From positions 248,001 through 312,000 of the forward strand of contig NZ_JACSKA010000001.1 in assembly GCF_018617385.1 (NCBI RefSeq): 64,000 nt of DNA, written 5' to 3'. Each line of letters begins with the position of its first letter. Position 1 is the first letter of the stretch. Made by a program: the position numbers and the translations under genes. Origin of the DNA: Exiguobacterium sp018617385 (lineage in GTDB: Bacteria > Bacillota > Bacilli > Exiguobacteriales > Exiguobacteriaceae). Positions 24,047-32,401 of this stretch are shown here, one piece after another. The notes below the pieces were generated by a model. It ran no database searches. It was not told the origin of the DNA and saw only the letters and a program-made list of their open reading frames with translations.

Positions 24047-25096
24047 ATGCAACAATTCTCTAGTGAACTGACACAATTTCGGGGAAGTCATTATGACTTC
24101 GGACGATTTCAAGGAAAATATATTAAACGCAGTCAACTGCTCGAGAATCGAACGGACCAATGGAAACTACGCGTCCCACGATTTGAGATCGATGCGACTG
24201 AGGCGAAGGCTGCCTTCGATGAATTTGCCCCAAAGATTTGGGAAGAGTTGATTGGATTGCAAGATGAGTTGAAGTTGTCACTCAACGACACGTTACTTCA
24301 TTTCGGCCATTTTCGGGTCAACAACCCAATCAGTGGATGTTCGATTTTGACAGGGGATAACTTTCTCGTTCGGAATTACGACTATCACCCGATGACGTAT
24401 GACGGTCGCTACAACATCTTTCAACCGGATGACGGGTACGCGGTCATCGGACCAGTCTCTCGTGTCACCGGACGTATGGACGGGATGAATGAAAAAGGAC
24501 TCGCCATGGGCTACAATTTCATCAATCGTCGTCGACCTGGGGACGGGTTCGTCTGTCAGATGATTGGACGAATCATTCTGGAAACATGCGCGACCGTGGA
24601 AGAAGCGGTCGATTTATTAAAAGAAATTCCGCATCGTGGTTCATTCACGTACGTCGTCCACGACAAATCGTCGAAGACACGTGTAATCGAGGCGACGCCG
24701 CGAGACATCCAAGTACGGGAATCAAATATTTGTACGAATCATTTCGAGTTACTGCAACATGAAAACCGCTATCATCTCGACGATTCGACGCGTCGCATGA
24801 TGGAAATCAAGGTCGTGCAACACTTGATCCAAGATGCGGAGAGCGCATTCCGTCTCATGAACGACACCGACAAGGGCGTCTTTTCAGAATTGTACAAGAG
24901 CTGGGCGGGAACGATTCACACGGCTGCTTATTTCCCAGAAACGCTCGAGACCTGGTTTGCGCTCGGTGGAGACCGTGACCCGGTCATCTTTGATTTCCAA
25001 AAATGGCTCGATGGGGAAGACTTTGACATCCATGCACTTGACGGGGAATTGGCGACAGATATCGAGTTTGCGAATACGGTTCAATTGTGGCGCTGA
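24047..25096 (+). CDS. C45-type Ntn-hydrolase (acyl-CoA:6-APA acyltransferase-like)
   Basis: This 349-residue protein resembles choloylglycine/C45 N-terminal-nucleophile hydrolases. The likely nucleophile is Cys98 in NPISGCSIL, followed by the typical FLVRNYDYHP segment and GRMDGMNEKGLAMGYN. In C45 enzymes cleavage before the Cys activates the protein, so residues 1-97 would be a propeptide-like chain; that is inference. No signal peptide is seen, so it acts in the cytoplasm. The real substrate (amide or thioester) is unknown. A TATAAT at 24020 and GGGAGG before the ATG serve a short leader. Confidence 0.8.
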   Translation: MQQFSSELTQFRGSHYDFGRFQGKYIKRSQLLENRTDQWKLRVPRFEIDATEAKAAFDEFAPKIWEELIGLQDELKLSLNDTLLHFGHFRVNNPISGCSILTGDNFLVRNYDYHPMTYDGRYNIFQPDDGYAVIGPVSRVTGRMDGMNEKGLAMGYNFINRRRPGDGFVCQMIGRIILETCATVEEAVDLLKEIPHRGSFTYVVHDKSSKTRVIEATPRDIQVRESNICTNHFELLQHENRYHLDDSTRRMMEIKVVQHLIQDAESAFRLMNDTDKGVFSELYKSWAGTIHTAAYFPETLETWFALGGDRDPVIFDFQKWLDGEDFDIHALDGELATDIEFANTVQLWR

Positions 25097-25116
25097 CGTT
25101 TGTCAGTGCTTTTTTT
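25090..25116 (+). terminator. Terminator after the C45-type hydrolase
   Basis: The stem GCGCTGAC / GTCAGTGC with a GTTT loop is followed by seven T residues and overlaps the stop codon. Confidence 0.93.
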
Positions 25117-25153
25117 CGATAATCGGGAATACACATAACAGGAGGGATGAACG

Positions 25154-25432
25154 ATGAAACGAATTGGAATCATATTCATGATGTTGACGCTCGTCACATT
25201 ACTCGGCGGCTGTGTACCCGGAGACGGAACGTACACGACAGACCCGGCAGGATTTTTCTGGGGCATCTGGCACGGATGGATTGCGCCAGTGTCACTCATT
25301 TTAGGATTGTTCAATGACACATATCGTGTGTATGAAGTGAACAATACGGGCTGGTTCTATGATTTAGGATTTTACATCGCTGTCATCAGTGGATTTGGTG
25401 GATTGACGTTGACACGGAAGAGTCGAGGATGA
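25154..25432 (+). CDS. Small lipoprotein / membrane protein of unknown function
   Basis: This 92-residue protein carries a lipobox-like LLGGC (Cys20). The segment FFWGIWHGWIAPVSLILGLF, then NNTGWFYDLGFYIAVISGFGG, is aromatic-rich and holds two short hydrophobic helices, ending in a basic tail. The motif order looks like a conserved family in Firmicutes and clostridia, recalled only from general impression; no function is assigned. It has an AGGAGG site and its own terminator. Confidence 0.65.
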   Translation: MKRIGIIFMMLTLVTLLGGCVPGDGTYTTDPAGFFWGIWHGWIAPVSLILGLFNDTYRVYEVNNTGWFYDLGFYIAVISGFGGLTLTRKSRG

Positions 25433-25445
25433 GTCTGATTATATG

Positions 25446-25495
25446 AAATGCCTCATGACGTAGGGAATCCAATCCGACGTCCGAGGTATTTTTTT
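25446..25495 (+). terminator. Terminator after the small lipoprotein
   Basis: An interrupted stem (AATGCCTC...GACGT / GACGTC..GAGGTATT) is followed by a T-run. Confidence 0.7.
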
Positions 25496-25578
25496 ATGTT
25501 GTTCAATGTAAGTAAAGGAAACGGTTGAAGAGTTCGATATAATGAGTGTGGATGATTTTTTTCGAGTGGAGGTGCCAT

Positions 25579-26517
25579 ATGCACTCATATGAGTTTCAAA
25601 TGTATCGGAATTTTGATGAGCTAGCGATTGACTTGATTGAGTTAGCAAAAGAAATCGTACCAGATAAACTAGTCTATCTCACGTCGATTGAGAATGACAC
25701 CCAACATATACTCAAACTGTCCTCACAAGATTCTCCCATCCTACTTGAAGAAGGCATGTCCTTTGATTTGAAGGATACGGTATGTAATCGAATCGATTTC
25801 AATCAACGAGAAGTTTTGATGTATGAAGATATTGAATCACAGATTGAATCGACGCGACTTCAGTCATTACTGCGCGAAGTGAACATCAAGTCGTATCTAG
25901 GAATCCCGATTCTGACGAAGAACGGGGATATCTTCGGTACGCTTTGTGTCGCCAATCATAAAAGCGCCCAGTACGATTCGAAAAGTGTCCGCTTGTTGAA
26001 GCGTGTGGTTCGGATGTTCAGTTACTATTTAGAGCTCGAACGTCGTGCCTCACGGGATGAACTGACAAATCTTTATAACCGACATTATCTGTACAACTAC
26101 TTTGAGACGAATCCGAATCAAGGAGGGGCATTGTTCCTCATCGATTTAGATGGATTTAAATTGGTGAATGATACATTCGGTCATGATGAAGGAGACCTTG
26201 TCTTGAAAGAAGTGGCGCTTCGTCTGAGACGTTTGATGGAGCCGGTTCCTGATTCAAAAGTGTATCGCTTAGGCGGGGATGAATTTCTAATCAAAATCGC
26301 ACACGCATTGTCAAAAGCGGCTGTCATTGAGTACGCTGAACAGATCTTGTCTGTATTGAAAGTATGGGACGACCATCTCCCGTTGTCAGCGAGCATCGGC
26401 ATCGCTCAATATGATTCCGATGAACAGGCGGATCTCAGTCGATTGTTGAAAGAGGCAGACGTTGCACTGTACCAATCTAAATCGAGCGGGAAGAACACCT
26501 ATCATTTTGATCAATAA
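25579..26517 (+). CDS. GAF-GGDEF diguanylate cyclase (cytoplasmic)
   Basis: This 312-residue protein has a GAF sensor domain (about 10-150, with YLGIPILTKNGDIFGTLCVAN) followed by a GGDEF domain. DELTNLYNRHYL (160-171) starts the cyclase and RLGGDEFLIKI has an intact GGDEF at 232-236, so c-di-GMP synthesis is likely. No RxxD inhibitory site lies five residues before the motif. The frame extends upstream, but GGAGG before the ATG at 25579 decides the start. No membrane segment is seen. Confidence 0.88.
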   Translation: MHSYEFQMYRNFDELAIDLIELAKEIVPDKLVYLTSIENDTQHILKLSSQDSPILLEEGMSFDLKDTVCNRIDFNQREVLMYEDIESQIESTRLQSLLREVNIKSYLGIPILTKNGDIFGTLCVANHKSAQYDSKSVRLLKRVVRMFSYYLELERRASRDELTNLYNRHYLYNYFETNPNQGGALFLIDLDGFKLVNDTFGHDEGDLVLKEVALRLRRLMEPVPDSKVYRLGGDEFLIKIAHALSKAAVIEYAEQILSVLKVWDDHLPLSASIGIAQYDSDEQADLSRLLKEADVALYQSKSSGKNTYHFDQ

Positions 26518-26524
26518 CACCAAT

Positions 26525-26566
26525 AGGCTAAACCGATGGATTCTCATTGGTTTAGCCTCTGTTTTT
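26525..26566 (+). terminator. Terminator after the GAF-GGDEF gene
   Basis: A long 14-bp stem (AGGCTAAACCGATG / CATTGGTTTAGCCT) is followed by CTCTGTTTTT. Confidence 0.85.
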
Positions 26567-26624
26567 GCATTCAGCAACAAGAAACCGATTGTCATGAAGA
26601 AATCGAATGAAAAACGGGTACTGA

Positions 26625-27254
26625 TTAGAGCATCGGTTTTTGCCCGATTACGGCGACCGTATGATAGTCACGTGAGTCCGGTCCACGTTGTACCGATACG
26701 TCCTTGAATCCGAGGTTCACCGCCGCGGGGATGAATTGATTCCGAACCATTTCAGAGATGTCGTTCCATTCGATCTCACCTTTCCCGTCACAGTAGGTAA
26801 TGACAAATGTGCCATTCGGTTTCAAGACGCGTTCGATTTCAGACAGAACGGTCGTGACATCTCTCCAGAAATATAGTGTGTGAATGCTGAACACGTGATT
26901 GATGGATGCGTCCGTCACCTCAAGTTGATGCAAATCTCCTTGAATCAAGTTGGCCCGTTTTGTATGAATCAAAGCCTGATTGCGCTGTCTTGCTGAATCG
27001 ATGATTGTTTTAGATCGGTCGAGACCCATGACATGTACGTCAGGATGTCGTTGAAGGATGGTTGCCATCGCATCACCAGCCCCGCACCCGAGCTCTAAAA
27101 TCGATGAACCGGATTGAATATGTAACTGTTCAATCGTCCATTTGACTTCAATTCGGTGTTGGCGCACCATCTTTTCCCCGATATATTTTCCGACAGGGCC
27201 GCGTGGATTTTCATACTGACTGTCCACCCAGTTTTTGAACACTTGTGGGAGCAT
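26625..27254 (-). CDS. Class I SAM-dependent methyltransferase
   Basis: This 209-residue protein has the SAM-binding motif I ILELGCGAGDAM (~52-63), acidic motif II VMGLDRS, motif III region NLIQGDLHQL and FSIHTLYFW. It is close to UbiE/type 11 methyltransferases. The substrate is unknown. GAGGTGA lies before the ATG at 27254. It is transcribed divergently from the photolyase gene, and the two starts are 64 bp apart. Confidence 0.85.
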   Translation of the reverse strand: MLPQVFKNWVDSQYENPRGPVGKYIGEKMVRQHRIEVKWTIEQLHIQSGSSILELGCGAGDAMATILQRHPDVHVMGLDRSKTIIDSARQRNQALIHTKRANLIQGDLHQLEVTDASINHVFSIHTLYFWRDVTTVLSEIERVLKPNGTFVITYCDGKGEIEWNDISEMVRNQFIPAAVNLGFKDVSVQRGPDSRDYHTVAVIGQKPML

Positions 27255-27318
27255 ACTGTCACCTCACTTTGAAAGTAGCTCGATTGTAGCATATTGATGA
27301 GACAAAGGAGTCAACAAC

Positions 27319-28800
27319 ATGCGTTCATTTTGGATACTCGGCAACCAACTCTCGCACGAGCTTGCGATGCTGAAGGATATGAAAGAAGATGACGTCATCG
27401 TCATGATCGAGGCGACGTCGCGCGCGACGTGGCGTCCGTACCATAAACAAAAGCTCGTCCTCATCTTCTCTGCGATGCGACACTTTGCGGAAGAATTACG
27501 TGACAAAGGGTATACCGTAGATTATCACGAGGCGGATTCGTTCCAAGAGGCATGGGACAATCATGTGAAACAGTACAATCCGGACGAAATTCATGTCACC
27601 GCCGTCACGGATGAACCGATGGCGAAAAAACTGAAACAATTTGGGAAGAAGCATAAACTGATCGAACATACGGATGTCCCGCTCTTCTACTTATCAAAAG
27701 AGGAAGCGACCGAGACGCTCGGGAATGAGCCGTGGCGAATGGAACGTTTTTATCGTCACATGCGGAAGCGATTCGATGTCTTGCTCGAAGAGGGGAAGCC
27801 ACGTGGCGGGAAATGGTCGTTTGATGCGGATAACCGAAAACCGCCGAAAGAAGGACTATCGTTTCCATCGGCCGTTCATTTTCGTCCGGATTCAATCACG
27901 AAAGACGTTATCGAAAAAGTCGAGTCGACGTTCTCGGAACATCCGGGGGAGGTGACCCCGTTCCATTGGCCGGTCACACATACCGAGGCGAAACGTGCGC
28001 TAAAACGGTTCGTAGAAGAACGACTTGAAACGTTCGGTCCGTATCAAGATGCGATGATGACGGATGAAACGGAGATGTCACACAGCCTGTTGTCGGCTGC
28101 CATCAATATCGGTCTACTGACACCGCGAGAAGTCGTTGATGCGGCATGTCAGGCGGATGCACCGCTATCGTCGATTGAAGGATTCGTCCGGCAAATCCTT
28201 GGTTGGCGAGAGTACATGCGCGCCGTCTATCTTTCTGTCATGCCTGGTTATGAAGACGTGAACACGTTCAAGCATGAACGCGACTTACCGTCCTTCTTCT
28301 GGGATGCGAAGACGGAGTTGAACTGTCTGCATCAAAGTTTGAAACCGGTCGTCGCACATGCCCACAATCATCATATCCAGCGACTGATGGTGCTCGGAAA
28401 CTATGCGACATTGTTTGAAATCAATCCGAAGCAGACGAGCGACTGGTTCAACGAGATGTATATCGATGCCTATGACTGGGTCGTCTTACCGAACGTACTC
28501 GGGATGGCCCTTCATGCGGACGGTGGAAAGCTCGCCACAAAACCGTATGTCGCTTCCGGAAAATATATCGACCGGATGAGTGACTACTGTCGGGATTGCC
28601 CATACAACCCAAAACATACGACAGAAGACGACGCCTGTCCGTTCAACGCCCTCTATTGGCGGTTCATCGATCGTCACGAAGAACGATTCTCGAAAAACCA
28701 GCGGATGAAGATGATGGTCCGTAATTGGCAGGGACGGGATGATGACGTGAAAGCCGACATCTTAGCGAAAGCCGAACAGACATTGACCGATTCCCCGTGA
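27319..28800 (+). CDS. Iron-sulfur photolyase/cryptochrome (FeS-BCP / PhrB type)
   Basis: This 493-residue flavoprotein belongs to the bacterial cryptochrome/photolyase group that carries a [4Fe-4S] cluster; characterised members repair (6-4) photoproducts. The N-terminal domain begins MRSFWILGNQLSHELAML, as in the family. Four cysteines lie at 336, 424, 427 and 440; their spacing (88, 3, 13) equals that of the cluster ligands I recall for Agrobacterium PhrB (350, 438, 441, 454). ILGWREYMRAVY and WVVLPNVLGMALHADGG are FAD-site regions. It is monocistronic with a terminator. Confidence 0.92.
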   Translation: MRSFWILGNQLSHELAMLKDMKEDDVIVMIEATSRATWRPYHKQKLVLIFSAMRHFAEELRDKGYTVDYHEADSFQEAWDNHVKQYNPDEIHVTAVTDEPMAKKLKQFGKKHKLIEHTDVPLFYLSKEEATETLGNEPWRMERFYRHMRKRFDVLLEEGKPRGGKWSFDADNRKPPKEGLSFPSAVHFRPDSITKDVIEKVESTFSEHPGEVTPFHWPVTHTEAKRALKRFVEERLETFGPYQDAMMTDETEMSHSLLSAAINIGLLTPREVVDAACQADAPLSSIEGFVRQILGWREYMRAVYLSVMPGYEDVNTFKHERDLPSFFWDAKTELNCLHQSLKPVVAHAHNHHIQRLMVLGNYATLFEINPKQTSDWFNEMYIDAYDWVVLPNVLGMALHADGGKLATKPYVASGKYIDRMSDYCRDCPYNPKHTTEDDACPFNALYWRFIDRHEERFSKNQRMKMMVRNWQGRDDDVKADILAKAEQTLTDSP

Positions 28801-28811
28801 ATCGGTTTTTT
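28786..28811 (+). terminator. Terminator overlapping the photolyase stop
   Basis: The stem ACCGATTC / GAATCGGT with a short loop is followed by a T-run. Confidence 0.9.
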
Positions 28812-28883
28812 TACGTTCTCTTCATGAAACTTTGCGATTCCTTTATCGTGTCTTTACAATCGTTCGTTACGATAGGAGCTGTG

Positions 28884-28992
28884 AGACCCCCTCACTCCAA
28901 GTGAATAGTTACCGGTAGAACCTTTGAGAGACCAACAGAAGCCCGTACGTCGATGACGTGTCGTTTCTGTTGGTCCTTTTTTTCAAGAAAGG
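28884..28992 (+). promoter_or_regulatory. mRNA leader of the glpP-ugp operon, likely GlpP antitermination target
   Basis: About 100 nt of leader precede glpP and end in an intrinsic terminator just before the ribosome site. In B. subtilis GlpP bound to glycerol-3-phosphate prevents termination in leaders of glp genes. A terminator placed between promoter and glpP itself fits the same mechanism acting on its own operon. The direct GlpP binding site cannot be defined by eye. Confidence 0.6.
28930..28983 (+). terminator. Leader terminator ahead of glpP
   Basis: An 11-bp perfect stem (GACCAACAGAA 28930-28940 / TTCTGTTGGTC 28965-28975) encloses an inner ACGTC-GAT-GACGT hairpin and is followed by T7. 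It ends 18 bp before the GTG start. Confidence 0.9.
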
Positions 28993-29001
28993 ATGATTCA
29001 A

Positions 29002-29589
29002 GTGAATGAAGCGATTGCACGAATCGGACAAGAACGGATGATTGCCTCCATCAAAAGTCCAAAACAAATCGAGGCGTTTTTACGGACGGATGTGACGACG
29101 ACGTTTCTCATGATGGGAACGCTCAGTACACTCGACCGCTATGTGGCGCACTTGAAGCGAGAGAATCGAACGGTCTTCCTCCACGCCGAGCGAATCAATG
29201 GGATCAGCCTCGACCGGGATGGGATCGATTACCTCGCCAAACGTGTCGGCGCCGATGGGATTGTCACGACGAAAGCATCCGTGCTCCAGCATGCGAAGCG
29301 AGCGGGGCTCTTGACGGTCCAGCGACTCTTTCTCGTCGACTCCGATGCTGTCACGAGTGGGCTCAAGCTCGCCGAGGCGCAACAACCGGATGCGATTGAA
29401 CTCATGCCCGGTCTGATTCCGAGCGTGGTCGAGAAAATTTCCCAGGATGTCTCCTTTCCGATTGTGACAGGTGGCATGATTCGTCAACCGATTGACGTGC
29501 ATCGCGCCCTCGATCATGGGGCATTCGCCGTATCGACCGGGGATGAACGACTTTGGCACGTACAAAGTCAGAAGGAGGAATTAGCATGA
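29002..29589 (+). CDS. glpP: Glycerol-3-phosphate-responsive antiterminator GlpP
   Basis: This 195-residue TIM-barrel-like RNA-binding regulator has the family segments FLHAERINGISLDRDGIDYL, GADGIVTTKASVLQHAKRAG, LFLVDSDAV, IELMPGLIP and IVTGGMIRQP. The GTG at 29002 was chosen because the GAAAGG site touches the ATG at 28993. It overlaps ugpC by 4 bp (ATGA). GlpP normally sits with glpF/glpK/glpD; here it heads a sugar-phosphate ABC operon, so it probably controls that operon through the leader terminator. Confidence 0.92.
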   Translation: MNEAIARIGQERMIASIKSPKQIEAFLRTDVTTTFLMMGTLSTLDRYVAHLKRENRTVFLHAERINGISLDRDGIDYLAKRVGADGIVTTKASVLQHAKRAGLLTVQRLFLVDSDAVTSGLKLAEAQQPDAIELMPGLIPSVVEKISQDVSFPIVTGGMIRQPIDVHRALDHGAFAVSTGDERLWHVQSQKEELA

Positions 29590-30677
29590 AATCAATACAG
29601 TTACAACAATTAGCGAAATCATTCGGGGAGACGGAAGTCATTCGAGGGATTGACGTGACGATTGAAGCAGGAGAGTTCTTCGCACTCGTCGGTCCGTCCG
29701 GCTGCGGGAAGAGTACAATGCTTCGGATGATTGCCGGACTCGAATCCATCACAAGTGGAACGCTTCGCATCGACGGTGTGGCGGCGAACGGGATGAAGCC
29801 GAGTGAGCGTCACTTGTCGATGGTGTTCCAAAACTACGCCCTTTATCCACATATGACGGTTGAGAAAAATATCACGTTCGGTCTACATACGAAAGGACTG
29901 ACGAAGCTTGAACAGCGGGAGCGTTGCCTACAAGCGGCGGAAACACTCGGGCTCACCGATTACTTGAAACGGAAACCGCGTGAGCTATCTGGAGGTCAGC
30001 GACAGCGTGTCGCCTTGGCACGTGCCATCGTGACCGAGGCACCGATTTGCCTGATGGATGAGCCGCTTTCGAACTTGGACGCGAAACTACGGGCAAAGAT
30101 GCGATCTGAGATTCGCCAGTTACAGCGAAAACTCGGACTGACGATGATTTATGTCACCCATGACCAAGTCGAGGCGATGACGATGGCGGACCGCATCATG
30201 CTCCTCAATGAGGGAGAAGTGCAACAAGTCGGAAAGCCGCTCGACTTATATAACAAACCGGCGAATACGTTCGTCGCTTCCTTCATCGGGTCACCTCCGA
30301 TGAATCTCGTCAACGTGACACGACAAGAAAAAGGCTGGATGGCCTCAGACGGACGGTTGTTCCATCCGAACGCACTGACGGAAACGTCGCAGGCGACACT
30401 CGGTGTCCGTCCTGAGCAAATCAAGCCGGCGGACGAAGATGTGACATTTTACGCAGAACTGAAAAATATTGAAGTGCTCGGGACCGAGACGATTCTCGCC
30501 TTTGACGTCGGAGGGAACGAATGGTTGGCAAAATGGCCGGGACAATGGCCGCTTACGGTCGGCGAAAAAGTAGCGTGTTATGTGGATCCGAAACAGATGT
30601 CGCTATTTGATACGAACGGACAGCGCATCGAGCCACGACAACCGAAACTGTTTGAGGCGTTGGAGGTGTTCCAATGA
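29586..30677 (+). CDS. ugpC: sn-Glycerol-3-phosphate ABC transporter ATP-binding protein
   Basis: This 363-residue MalK/UgpC-type ATPase has Walker A GPSGCGKST (36-44), signature LSGGQRQRVALARA, Walker B ICLMDEPLSNLD and an H-loop in YVTHDQVEA. The C-terminal TOBE-like regulatory domain follows (~240-363). The AGGAGG site decides the ATG at 29586. The glycerol-3-phosphate assignment comes from glpP and ugpQ in the same operon rather than from the ATPase itself. Confidence 0.9.
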   Translation: MKSIQLQQLAKSFGETEVIRGIDVTIEAGEFFALVGPSGCGKSTMLRMIAGLESITSGTLRIDGVAANGMKPSERHLSMVFQNYALYPHMTVEKNITFGLHTKGLTKLEQRERCLQAAETLGLTDYLKRKPRELSGGQRQRVALARAIVTEAPICLMDEPLSNLDAKLRAKMRSEIRQLQRKLGLTMIYVTHDQVEAMTMADRIMLLNEGEVQQVGKPLDLYNKPANTFVASFIGSPPMNLVNVTRQEKGWMASDGRLFHPNALTETSQATLGVRPEQIKPADEDVTFYAELKNIEVLGTETILAFDVGGNEWLAKWPGQWPLTVGEKVACYVDPKQMSLFDTNGQRIEPRQPKLFEALEVFQ

Positions 30678-31579
30678 CGGTCGCCTTACCGAGAGAAAAA
30701 GTCCGGACACGGCTATCTGACGCAGCGAGCGGTCTGTTGTACTTGTCTCCGTCCATCGTCTTGTTCGGTGTCTTTCTCGTCTATCCGCTGTTGCGAACAA
30801 TCTATTTAAGCTTTTTCCGGACCGACACACAAGGAACGCCGCTCGAATTTGTCGGAGTCGGTCATTACAGCACGCTGTTCACGAGCGCCGCGTTTTGGCA
30901 AAGCATTCAGGCGACGGTCGGATTCGTCCTCTTGACGGTCCCGCTCACAATTCTCATCGCGCTCGGTCTCGCACTCCTCGCCAATGAGAAACTGAAGGGC
31001 ATTGGCATCTTTCGGACGGCGTTCTCGGCGACGATGGGGATGAGCGTCGCGGCGTCATCGGTCATTTGGATGTTCATGTACAATCCGTCAATCGGTATCT
31101 TCAACCGGTTCCTCGAGGCAGTGGGGGCAAGTGGCGTACAGTGGCTCCTCGATCCACAATATGCGCTCCTTTCCGTGTCACTTGCGACCGTTTGGATGAA
31201 CATCGGCTTTACGTTCTTGATTCTACTTGGCGGTCTGCAAAACATCGATCGGACGTTATATGAGAGTGCGGATATTGCCGGAACGAGTTATTGGACACAA
31301 CTTCGGGCGATCACCATCCCGATGTTGTCGCCGACACTTTTCTTTGTCGGGATCATCTCACTCATCAACGCTTTCCAGACGTTTGGACAGATTGATTTAT
31401 TGACGAAGGGTGGACCGACGAATGCGACGAATGTCATCGTCTATGCCATCTACAAAGATGCGTTCATCAACTATAACGTCGGCAGTGCCAGCGCCCAGGC
31501 CGTGCTCCTATTCATCGCCGTCCTTCTGTTGACGTGGCTCCAGTTCAAATTGGTCGAAAGGAAGGTGCATTACCAATGA
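30674..31579 (+). CDS. ugpA: ABC transporter permease, UgpA type
   Basis: This 301-residue inner-membrane permease has six predicted helices, beginning LLYLSPSIVLFGVFLVYPLLRTIYLSF. The cytoplasmic EAA loop is ESADIAGTSYWTQLRAITIPMLSP, which docks on UgpC. It overlaps ugpC by 4 bp and ugpE by 4 bp (ATGA both times), so expression is translationally coupled. Confidence 0.9.
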   Translation: MTVALPREKVRTRLSDAASGLLYLSPSIVLFGVFLVYPLLRTIYLSFFRTDTQGTPLEFVGVGHYSTLFTSAAFWQSIQATVGFVLLTVPLTILIALGLALLANEKLKGIGIFRTAFSATMGMSVAASSVIWMFMYNPSIGIFNRFLEAVGASGVQWLLDPQYALLSVSLATVWMNIGFTFLILLGGLQNIDRTLYESADIAGTSYWTQLRAITIPMLSPTLFFVGIISLINAFQTFGQIDLLTKGGPTNATNVIVYAIYKDAFINYNVGSASAQAVLLFIAVLLLTWLQFKLVERKVHYQ

Positions 31580-32385
31580 GCTTACGGAATATCAGCGTCT
31601 ATGTCTTACTCGTCTTGTGTGCTGTTGTCATGCTGTTTCCGATTGCCTATGCGTTTTCGATCAGTCTGATGGACGGGAAGGAAGTGCTCCAGGGACATCT
31701 CCTTCCGCGTGAACCTTCATTGGAAAACTATGTAGCCGCGTTCGAGCGTATCCCGATGATGACGTATCTGCTCAACAGTTTGGTCGTCGCGCTTCTCGTG
31801 ATGGTCGGACAGGTCGTCTTGTCGAGTCTCGCGGCATTCGCATTCGTCTTTATCGACTTTAAAGGAAAAGGGCTCATCTTCATGCTCTTCCTGGCGACGA
31901 TGATGGTGCCATGGGAAGCGACGATGGTACCGAACTTTTTGACGATTCAGTCGCTCGGTTGGCTGAATAGCGTCTGGGGACTGTCTGTGCCGTTTTTCGC
32001 ACTCGCGTTCGGGACGTTCTTACTTCGGCAACAGTTCAAAACGATTCCGTATGAGATGTATGAGGCGTCCCAAATTGCTGGGATCAGTCGCTTCCGTTTC
32101 TTTTGGAACGTCGTCTTGCCGGTCTCGAAGACACCACTCGTTACATTGTCGGTGTATAGCTTTTTGACGACTTGGAATATGTACTTATGGCCGCTTCTCG
32201 TCACGAACACGGAACAGGCGCGAACGGTCCAAATCGGCATCAAACAGATGCAGTCGAACGAGGTCGCCTCGGATTGGGGCGTCGTCATGGCGGCAGTCAT
32301 CTTGATCATCATTCCGACACTTGTATTGTTGTTCGCAGGACAAAAGCACTTGCAAGAAGGTTTGACGCAAGGCGCTATCAAATAA
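31576..32385 (+). CDS. ugpE: ABC transporter permease, UgpE type
   Basis: This 269-residue MalG-like permease has six helices. The EAA loop is YEASQIAGISRFRFFWNVVLPV, and an N-terminal FPIAYAFSISLMDGKEV follows the first helix. The frame runs further upstream inside ugpA, but the ATG at 31576 sits in the ATGA overlap and after GAAAGGAAGGTG. The ugpB start is 16 bp downstream. Confidence 0.9.
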   Translation: MSLRNISVYVLLVLCAVVMLFPIAYAFSISLMDGKEVLQGHLLPREPSLENYVAAFERIPMMTYLLNSLVVALLVMVGQVVLSSLAAFAFVFIDFKGKGLIFMLFLATMMVPWEATMVPNFLTIQSLGWLNSVWGLSVPFFALAFGTFLLRQQFKTIPYEMYEASQIAGISRFRFFWNVVLPVSKTPLVTLSVYSFLTTWNMYLWPLLVTNTEQARTVQIGIKQMQSNEVASDWGVVMAAVILIIIPTLVLLFAGQKHLQEGLTQGAIK

Positions 32386-32401
32386 TAGGGGGATATGACA
32401 A

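Noticed and set aside
28832..28881. Exact promoter for the glpP-ugp leader
   Set aside because: TTTACA at 28853 is a fair -35, but no acceptable -10 lies 16-18 bp away; TACGAT at 28868 is too close. The promoter position was left undefined.
29080..29565. 161-codon minus-strand open frame antisense to glpP
   Set aside because: GlpP is well supported on the plus strand in an operon; the antisense frame has no start signals.
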